Source of the DNA: CAWAPD01 sp963783865
GTDB lineage: Bacteria > Actinomycetota > Thermoleophilia > UBA2241
Assembly: GCA_963783865.1 (NCBI GenBank)
Contig: CAWAPD010000001.1
Span: 620,001 to 684,000, forward strand
Length of the DNA: 64,000 bases
Direction: 5' to 3'
Below are positions 59,094 to 64,000 of this stretch, piece after piece. Position 1 is the first letter of the stretch. Each line of letters starts with the position of its first letter. Below the pieces are notes generated by a model. The model was not told the origin of the DNA. It saw only the letters and a program-made list of their open reading frames with translations, and made no database searches. The position numbers and the translations under genes are program-made.

Positions 59094-59830
59094 CCCGCGT
59101 CGTCCTGTTCCTGCTCGCCCACCACGACGACGAGGTGTTCTGCGCAGGCCACCTGCTCGCCGCGCGGCGGGCCGGCGACGAGGTGCGGGTGCTGTGGGCG
59201 ACGGCGGGCGGGCTGGCGCCCGCCCGCCGCCGCCTCGCCGAGGGGCGCCACGTGCGAGCGCTGCTCGGGCTGGCGCCGGAGCGCTCGCGCGACCTCTTCC
59301 TGCGCGACCGGGCGGCCATCGACCACCTCGACGTCGTCGCCCGCCAGGCGGCCGCGATGTTGCCGCCCGGCGACGACGCGGCGGTCCTCGTGCCGTCCTA
59401 CGAGGGCGGCCACCCCGACCACGACGCGATGAACGCCGCCGCGGCCGCGGTCCGCCGGCTGCGCCCCAGCCTGGCGATCAGCGAGTTCCCGATGTACCGC
59501 CGCGGGCGCGGCGGCCTGGTCGTCCAGTCGCCCGAGCCGCCGGCCCAGACGCCGCCGGAGCCCTTCGACGTGCTGACCCTCGACGAGGAGGCGCTGGCGC
59601 TGCGGCGCGAGCTGGCTCGCGCCAACGCGAGCCAGCTCGCGCCCTCGCTCCTCCCCCTGCTGGCGCTGGCCAGAGGGGCGGGCAGGGGGCGGGCCGAGCC
59701 GGCCCGCCCCCTGCCCGCCCACGACTACTCCCGGCCGCCGCACGCCGGCCGCCTGCTCTACGAGGTCTACACGCGGCGGCGGTTCCCTGAGTTCCGGGCG
59801 GCGGCGTTGGCCCTGGCGGCACAACCGTGA
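59090..59830 (+). CDS. PIG-L (LmbE)-family deacetylase
   Basis: 246 residues from the ATG at 59090, which overlaps the upstream stop (ATGA). Zinc/catalytic motifs are AHHDDEVFCAGHL (the usual PHPDDE) and GGHPDHDAMN. The family removes acetyl from N-acetylglucosaminyl lipids or thiol precursors (MshB, PIG-L). With a mannosyltransferase-like gene upstream, the likely target is an N-acetylated sugar on a lipid or glycan. A 20-bp inverted repeat lies near the C-terminal codons. The next gene starts within its stop (GTGA). Confidence 0.9.
   Translation: MTRVVLFLLAHHDDEVFCAGHLLAARRAGDEVRVLWATAGGLAPARRRLAEGRHVRALLGLAPERSRDLFLRDRAAIDHLDVVARQAAAMLPPGDDAAVLVPSYEGGHPDHDAMNAAAAAVRRLRPSLAISEFPMYRRGRGGLVVQSPEPPAQTPPEPFDVLTLDEEALALRRELARANASQLAPSLLPLLALARGAGRGRAEPARPLPAHDYSRPPHAGRLLYEVYTRRRFPEFRAAALALAAQP
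59676..59720. repeat. 20-bp inverted repeat inside the PIG-L gene
   Basis: Arms 59676-59695 and 59701-59720 are exact complements, 5-nt loop, encoding GAGRGRAEPARPLPA near the C-terminus. Confidence 0.92.
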
Positions 59831-60408
59831 ACCCCGGCCGGGACGCCTTCGCGGCGCCCCGTCCGCTCCTGGCGGGGGACGTGCCCGCCGCCGCCGCCCT
59901 GCTCGAGCAGGTCGTCGGCGTCGGCTACTTCGACCTGCGCGCCATAGACGAACGGGTGTCGTTCGTGGTCGCCGGCAACGGCGACCGCCTGGCCGGCGCT
60001 CTGGTCGCCGCCCTGCGCGCTCCGTCGCCGTGCATCGACGACCCCGCGGTCGAGCGGCGTTGCCGGCAGGCGCTCGGCGGCGAGCTGCCGGCGCGCGTGC
60101 TCCACGTGCGCGACCTCGCGGTCGCGCCGCCCTGGCGGAGGCGCGGGGTGGCGGCGGCGCTGCTGGCGAGCGGCGAGGGCGCCGCCCGCGCCCACGGCGC
60201 GGGCGGCGCCCTCGTCTACGCCTGGCTCCCCGCCGGCGACCCCGCGCCGGCCAGCGTCGCCCTCTACAGCCGCCTCGGCTATGAGGAGGCGTGCGACCTG
60301 CCGGACTTCTTCGGCGACTGGAGCGTCCGCGTTCGGGCCCGCTGCCCGGTGTGCGGCTCGCCGCCGTGCCGCTGCGGCGTGCGGGTCATGGTGAAGCGGC
60401 TGGGCTAG
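59827..60408 (+). CDS. GNAT-family N-acetyltransferase with C-terminal Cys-rich motif
   Basis: 193 residues. The acetyl-CoA site is VRDLAVAPPWRRRGVAAALLASGEG (about 96-120) and SVALYSRLGYEEACDL follows, both typical GNAT motifs. The last 30 residues add CPVCGSPPCRCG, a zinc-ribbon-like element not usual in GNATs. It is the third gene of the PHP-GT4/PIG-L unit, so it may re-acylate an amine freed by the deacetylase. An 18-bp inverted repeat lies within it. Its stop TAG shares the palindrome CTAG with the stop of trpS on the other strand. Confidence 0.87.
   Translation: MNPGRDAFAAPRPLLAGDVPAAAALLEQVVGVGYFDLRAIDERVSFVVAGNGDRLAGALVAALRAPSPCIDDPAVERRCRQALGGELPARVLHVRDLAVAPPWRRRGVAAALLASGEGAARAHGAGGALVYAWLPAGDPAPASVALYSRLGYEEACDLPDFFGDWSVRVRARCPVCGSPPCRCGVRVMVKRLG
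60175..60213. repeat. 18-bp inverted repeat inside the GNAT gene
   Basis: Arms 60175-60192 and 60196-60213, loop CAC, encoding EGAARAHGAGGALVY between two core motifs. Confidence 0.9.
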
Positions 60409-61466
60409 GGCCGCGGGACCAGGCCGACCCGCTCGCGCACCCTCTGCATCGTGCGCTCGGCGATCGCCTCGGCGCGCTCGGCGCCGTCGCGCAGCACGTC
60501 GAGCGTGAACCCCTTGTCGGTGGCCAGCTCGTTCAGGCGCAGCTGGATCGGCGCGAGCGCCTCGACCACGACCTCGGCCAGGTCCTTCTTGAAGTCGGCG
60601 TAGCCCTTGCCCTGGTAGCGCGCCTCGATCGCCGCGACGGGCTCGCCGGCGAGCAGGCTGTAGATCGTCAGCAGGTTCTGCAGCGCCGGCTTGTCTGGCC
60701 CGCCGCGCACCTCGGTGCCGGAGTCGGTCACGGCCCGCTTGATCTTGCGCCGGATCTCGTCGGCCGAGTCGGTCAGCGCGATGTAGCTGGAGGCAGACGA
60801 CGCGCTCTTGCTCATCTTCTTCGCCGGGTCGTCGAGCCCCATGATGCGCGCGCCCTCCCGGCGGATGACGGGCTCGGGCACCACGAACGTCTTGCCGAAC
60901 GCGTTGTTGAAGCGCTCGGCCAGGTCGCGGGTGAGCTCGACGTGCTGCTTCTGGTCCTCGCCCACCGGCACCTCGTCGGAGCGGTAGAGCAGGATGTCGG
61001 CGGCCATCAACACCGGGTAGTCGAAGATGCCGACGCCGACGCTCTCGGCCTCGCCGCCGCCGGTCTTGTCCTTGAACTGGGTCATGCGCCGCAGCTCGCC
61101 CATGTAGGTCACGGTATTGAGGATCCAGGCCAGCTCGGTGTGTTGCGGCACGTGCGACTGCACGATGAGGATCGAGCGCTGGGGGTCGAGCCCGGCCGCT
61201 AGGTAGAGGTTGGCCAGCTCGATCGTGTTGCGGCGCAGCTCGGCCCGCTCCTGGCGCATGGTGATCGCGTGCAGGTCGACCACGCAGTAGACGCAGTCGT
61301 GCGTGTGCTGCATGGCGACGAAGTTGCGGATGGCGCCGAGATAGTTGCCCAGATGCAGGGCGCCGGTCGGCTGGACGCCGCTGAAGACGCGCGGGCGGCG
61401 CTCGGGGCCGGCCTCGCCGGCGGCGGTGGTGTCGGGCTGCTCGCTCACGGGTGAGGAGTCTAGCAT
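60405..61466 (-). CDS. trpS: Tryptophanyl-tRNA synthetase
   Basis: 353 residues, class I synthetase of normal length plus a short N-terminal tail. HIGH-type motif is TGALHLGNYLG (about 34-44); KMSKS is at 217-221 (PAKKMSKSASS). GEDQKQHVELTRDLAERFN and the Trp-pocket region are intact. It charges tRNA-Trp. Start either ATG 61466 or GTG 61448 (MSEQPDTT); neither has a Shine-Dalgarno. A 38-nt perfect palindrome ends 9 nt before the ATG. Confidence 0.95.
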   Translation of the reverse strand: MLDSSPVSEQPDTTAAGEAGPERRPRVFSGVQPTGALHLGNYLGAIRNFVAMQHTHDCVYCVVDLHAITMRQERAELRRNTIELANLYLAAGLDPQRSILIVQSHVPQHTELAWILNTVTYMGELRRMTQFKDKTGGGEAESVGVGIFDYPVLMAADILLYRSDEVPVGEDQKQHVELTRDLAERFNNAFGKTFVVPEPVIRREGARIMGLDDPAKKMSKSASSASSYIALTDSADEIRRKIKRAVTDSGTEVRGGPDKPALQNLLTIYSLLAGEPVAAIEARYQGKGYADFKKDLAEVVVEALAPIQLRLNELATDKGFTLDVLRDGAERAEAIAERTMQRVRERVGLVPRP

Positions 61467-61474
61467 GGAGTCCG

Positions 61475-61512
61475 GGCGGGGGCGGGGCGCCCGCGGGCGC
61501 CCCGCCCCCGCC
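61475..61512 (-). repeat. Perfect 38-nt palindrome between paralogue 2 and trpS
   Basis: Two 19-bp arms (61475-61493, 61494-61512) meet without a loop. It follows the dehydrogenase stop by 8 bp and precedes the trpS ATG by 8 bp, so it may terminate the first gene and would also hinder initiation of trpS on a read-through message. Confidence 0.88.
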
Positions 61513-61520
61513 TCACCGCC

Positions 61521-62756
61521 TCACGGCTGCAGCGGCGCCGTGACCTCCAGCTCGATGTCGAGCGGCATGATCGCCTGCACCTCGGCGAGGTAGGCGAGCG
61601 GGTCGAGCGCCTCGACCGGCATCACGCCGGCCGGCGTCTTGCCGGCCATGATCATCCGGGCCCCGGCGATCGCGCCGGAGGCCACGCCCACGCCGACCGT
61701 GCCGAGCGTCTCGGCCAGGTGGCGCGCCGTGGCGGGGTCGTCGCTGTAGCGGCGCCGGACGACGACGTGCTGGGCCCGTCCGTGGCTCGTTCCCTCGATG
61801 TCGATCACCATCCACGCGTTCCAGCCGCCCTCGGGCTCCGCGCCGGGGTCGGCCAGGAACGCGTCGCCGGGCCGCGGCGTCAGCGCCATCGCCACGTCGA
61901 ACGGACGCACCCTCGTGCCGTCGCGCAGCTCGATGACGCGGCCCGGGTCGCCGAACCCCATCGCCACCAGCGTGCCGGCGCCGGGGTCGACGTTGTACTT
62001 GAAATCGCACTCCTTGATCCCCTTGCCGATGTAGCGCGGCAGCGTGTAGCTCTCGTCGTGGCTGTGCGAGCAGATCAGGCGGTCGCCGACGGGATCGGGG
62101 AACCGGTACAGCTCGGCGTTGGCGAACGGGCCCTGGAGGGTCGGCGCCCCACCGGTGAACACGCAGGCCCGGTCGTTGTAGTCCTGCAGGGCGACCTCGG
62201 GCGACCAGCCCGGGTCGAAGGGATGGATGACGGCGTCGTCGTCGCCGGGCGTGTACCCGCAGCGGATGATCAGCGAATCGACCTCGTCGAACAGGTCGGC
62301 GCCGTACCGGGCCATCGCGTTGCAGATGCCGGGCGTGTCGCCGGAGCCCGAAAGGCCGGTCAGTCCGGCCGCCTTGAAGGCCCCGTCGTCGTTGGAGCGT
62401 CCCTCGAAGGCCACGTCGTGCTGCCAGGTGAGGTCGGAGGCGGTGTCGACGTAGTGGGCGCCGGCCTGCAGGGCCGCCGCCCGTACGCCGGCCGAGAAGT
62501 CCATGTGCACGAAGTTCAGGATCACGTCGGCGCCGGCCGCGAGGCGCGCCACGGCCGCGGCGTCGCCGGCGTCGACGGTGGCCGTCGTCACCTTGCCGGC
62601 GTCGGCCGCGGCGTCGAGCGCCAGGCGCGCCCTCACCGCCTCGACCCGGGCGGCATCGTAGTCGGCCAGCACGAACGACTCCACGTCGCCGGCGCGAGCG
62701 AGAATCGAGGCGGCGGCGGCCCCCTGGGCGCCGGCGCCGAGAACGAGGCACTTCAT
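61521..62756 (-). CDS. Saccharopine dehydrogenase-like oxidoreductase (paralogue 2)
   Basis: 411 residues from the ATG at 62756 (AAGGAG nine bases upstream). Rossmann start MKCLVLGAGAQGAAAASILA, VLADYDAARVEAV, ILNFVHMDFSAGVRAAALQA and GSGDTPGICNAMARYG. The catalytic half has HPFDPGWSPEVALQDYN and YNVDPGAGTLVAMGFGDPG. It shares the plan of the protein at 53310 but with different substrate-side residues, so it should act on a different amino acid. Divergent from the riboswitch-controlled hydroxypyruvate reductase gene. Confidence 0.86.
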   Translation of the reverse strand: MKCLVLGAGAQGAAAASILARAGDVESFVLADYDAARVEAVRARLALDAAADAGKVTTATVDAGDAAAVARLAAGADVILNFVHMDFSAGVRAAALQAGAHYVDTASDLTWQHDVAFEGRSNDDGAFKAAGLTGLSGSGDTPGICNAMARYGADLFDEVDSLIIRCGYTPGDDDAVIHPFDPGWSPEVALQDYNDRACVFTGGAPTLQGPFANAELYRFPDPVGDRLICSHSHDESYTLPRYIGKGIKECDFKYNVDPGAGTLVAMGFGDPGRVIELRDGTRVRPFDVAMALTPRPGDAFLADPGAEPEGGWNAWMVIDIEGTSHGRAQHVVVRRRYSDDPATARHLAETLGTVGVGVASGAIAGARMIMAGKTPAGVMPVEALDPLAYLAEVQAIMPLDIELEVTAPLQP

Positions 62757-62899
62757 GGTGGGCTCCTTGGTCGTGGATGTGCCCCTGCACACCGGAGCCT
62801 AGGGTGCCGCGGGTGGGGCGGTCAATGCTCGCGGTTGACCCCCCGCCGGGGCCGGACTAGATTTGGCCCCGAGCTCGAGCGCAAGGACGCCCGGACGAA

Positions 62900-63023
62900 C
62901 GTCGTGCGAGAGACCGGCCGCACAGGTGCGGCGCCCGCCACCGCGGCGGGGCCGCGGTGGCGGGCGCCGAAGGGGCAAGGCGGTCACGGACCGCCGAAAC
63001 TCTCAGGCCAACGGAGCACGACG
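62900..63023 (+). ncRNA. Glycine riboswitch (single aptamer)
   Basis: Conserved glycine-aptamer blocks appear in order: CGTCGTGC (P1) GAGAG, GGCGCCGAAGGGGCAA, then GAAACTCTCAGGCC and GCACGACG closing P1 (62900-62907 with 63016-63023). The hairpin between the first two blocks is enlarged by 17-bp arms (62930-62946, 62952-62968). One full aptamer is visible; GC-rich sequence 3' of it may form a ghost aptamer. It should couple intracellular glycine to expression of the downstream hydroxypyruvate reductase. Confidence 0.92.
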
Positions 63024-63061
63024 GGACGGGCCCCCGGACCAGCCGCCGTTCGCCGCCGCTG

Positions 63062-63100
63062 GGACAGGGTTGAGGCAACTCGCCCTGTCCTTCGTGCTTT
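63062..63100 (+). terminator. Likely expression-platform hairpin of the glycine riboswitch
   Basis: GGACAGGG (63062-63069) pairs with CCCTGTCC (63083-63090), followed by TTCGTGCTTT. It lies between the aptamer and the gene, where glycine binding would alter termination. No competing antiterminator pairing was worked out. Confidence 0.55.
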
Positions 63101-63121
63101 CAGGGAATGAACGGGGTCAGT

Positions 63122-64000
63122 ATGAGCGGCATGCGATGTCGGATCCTCCATCCCGGCGGCAGCCGCCGGGTGCTGGTGACCAAGGAGCTGCCCGGCGACC
63201 TGTGGCTCGAGCGTCTGCGGGCGGCCGACTGCCGCGTCGAGGTCTGCCAGACCAGCGCCATCCTCGACCACGACGAGCTGGTCGACGCCGTGGGCACGGC
63301 CTGCGACGGCGCCATCGGGCAGCTGACCGAGCCGTGGGACGAGGAGCTGCTCGAGGCCTTCCGGGCCGCCGGCGGCGCCGCGTACAGCAACTACGCCGTC
63401 GGCTACGACAACGTCGACGTCGCGGCGGCCACGGCCCTCGGCATCCCGGTCGGCAACACGCCGGGCGTCCTCACGGAGACCACCGCCGAGCTGGCCGTCG
63501 CCCTCACGTTCGCCGCCGCGCGGCGCGTCGTGGAGTCGCACGAGTACCTGGCGGCCGGCGAGTATCACGCCTGGCTGCCGACGCTGTTCCTCGGCGAGCT
63601 GCTCTGGCGCCGGACGCTCGGCGTGATCGGCGCCGGCCGCATCGGCTCGGCTTACGCCCGCATGATGGTCGAGGGACACAGGATGGACCTCGTCTACTTC
63701 GACCCGAGCCCCCAGGACGAGCTCGAGGCCGAGCTGGCCGCGTACGGCGAGCTCCTTCGGGCGCGGGGCGAGGACCCGGTGCGCGTGCGCCGGGCCGACA
63801 GCGTCGACGACGTGCTGCACGAGGCCGACGTGGTCAGCGTGCACACGGTGCTCAACGACGAGACCCACCACCTGATCGACGCCCGGCGCCTCGCGCTGAT
63901 GAAGCCGCACGCCATCCTCGTGAACCCCAGCCGGGGACCGCTGGTCGACGAGCGGGCGCTCGTCGCGCACGCCCGCGAGCACCCCGGCTTCCGGGCCGGG
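63122..64000 (+). CDS. Plant-type hydroxypyruvate/glyoxylate reductase (3' end beyond window)
   Basis: 293 residues are visible and open at the window edge. It is a D-2-hydroxyacid dehydrogenase: SNYAVGYDNVDVAAATALG, NTPGVLTETTAELAVALTFA, then GVIGAGRIGSAYARMMVEG (NAD site) and ILVNPSRGPLVDERALV. Unlike short bacterial GhrB proteins it has the long insert after FDPSPQDELEAEL that plant peroxisomal HPR1 carries, and the opening VLVTKELPGDLWLERLRAADCRVEV matches HPR1 closely from memory. It reduces hydroxypyruvate to glycerate, or glyoxylate to glycolate. ATG 63122 has CGGGG nearby; 63107 is an in-frame alternative. Confidence 0.9.
   Translation, partial: MSGMRCRILHPGGSRRVLVTKELPGDLWLERLRAADCRVEVCQTSAILDHDELVDAVGTACDGAIGQLTEPWDEELLEAFRAAGGAAYSNYAVGYDNVDVAAATALGIPVGNTPGVLTETTAELAVALTFAAARRVVESHEYLAAGEYHAWLPTLFLGELLWRRTLGVIGAGRIGSAYARMMVEGHRMDLVYFDPSPQDELEAELAAYGELLRARGEDPVRVRRADSVDDVLHEADVVSVHTVLNDETHHLIDARRLALMKPHAILVNPSRGPLVDERALVAHAREHPGFRAG

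Noticed and set aside
56810..59830. A 1006-residue plus-strand frame containing the PIG-L protein
   Set aside because: Only the last 246 residues are real; the earlier part is out of frame with the well-supported PHP-GT4 protein.
1..64000. CRISPR arrays, insertion sequences, phage genes or integrases
   Set aside because: No spaced identical repeats, transposase, integrase or phage structural motif was found on reading both strands.

Overview
The window is a 64 kb stretch of a very GC-rich (roughly 70% or more), gene-dense bacterial chromosome. Evidence for an actinobacterial (Actinomycetota) host is the strong G/C third-position bias, many GTG starts, ATGA/GTGA stop-start overlaps, rsmG-parA-parB, an RsbW-type anti-sigma factor and a MerR/BldC-like helix-turn-helix. 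Lysine 5,6-aminomutase, two radical SAM enzymes and HypA point to an anaerobic or facultative lifestyle, so a deep-branching class is more likely than Streptomyces-like groups; this placement is inference. No insertion sequence, prophage, integrase or CRISPR array was seen.

Layout. 1-12.4 kb: ECF sigma factor (cut by the edge), lipoprotein, CbiO/CbiQ metal-uptake genes, a heterodimeric ABC exporter with one degenerate ATP site, an MMPL transporter, Nudix and metallo-beta-lactamase-fold hydrolases, and an MscS channel. 12.4-20.4 kb: envelope glycan genes (GT-C mannosyltransferase-like protein, two large membrane proteins, a flippase-like protein, GT4 and GT2 glycosyltransferases). 20.9-24.2 kb: a three-gene operon joining an exported alpha/alpha-toroid protein, a MotA/TolQ/ExbB channel and a DUF2149-like single-span protein with an Asp in its membrane helix. 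I read this as a possible undescribed proton-driven envelope machine. 24.2-27.3 kb: parB, parA, an apparently frameshifted rsmG and an anti-sigma factor. 27.3-34.7 kb: two radical SAM enzymes, an IMPase-like phosphatase, a two-component system and an HtrA protease. 35-41.8 kb: a lysine-fermentation operon (YheO-type regulator, KamB-like P-loop protein, KamD, KamE, thiolase, Kdd). 42-49.6 kb: a near-consensus parS, an Mrp-type ATPase, and a 2022-residue HTH-GAF(x7)-HD-GYP-GGDEF-degenerate HD-GYP protein. 50-64 kb: ureohydrolase, enolase-superfamily enzyme, tRNA-Ala(CGC), HypA, two saccharopine-dehydrogenase-like enzymes, a PHP-glycosyltransferase fusion with a PIG-L deacetylase and a GNAT, TrpS, and finally a glycine riboswitch in front of a plant-type hydroxypyruvate reductase that runs off the window.

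A recurring oddity is about twenty perfect or near-perfect GC-rich inverted repeats with arms of 11-33 bp. Some sit at gene ends and can be terminators. Seven lie inside coding sequences and three lie between divergent genes, where termination cannot explain them. The longest is 33 bp + 2 nt + 33 bp inside cbiQ.
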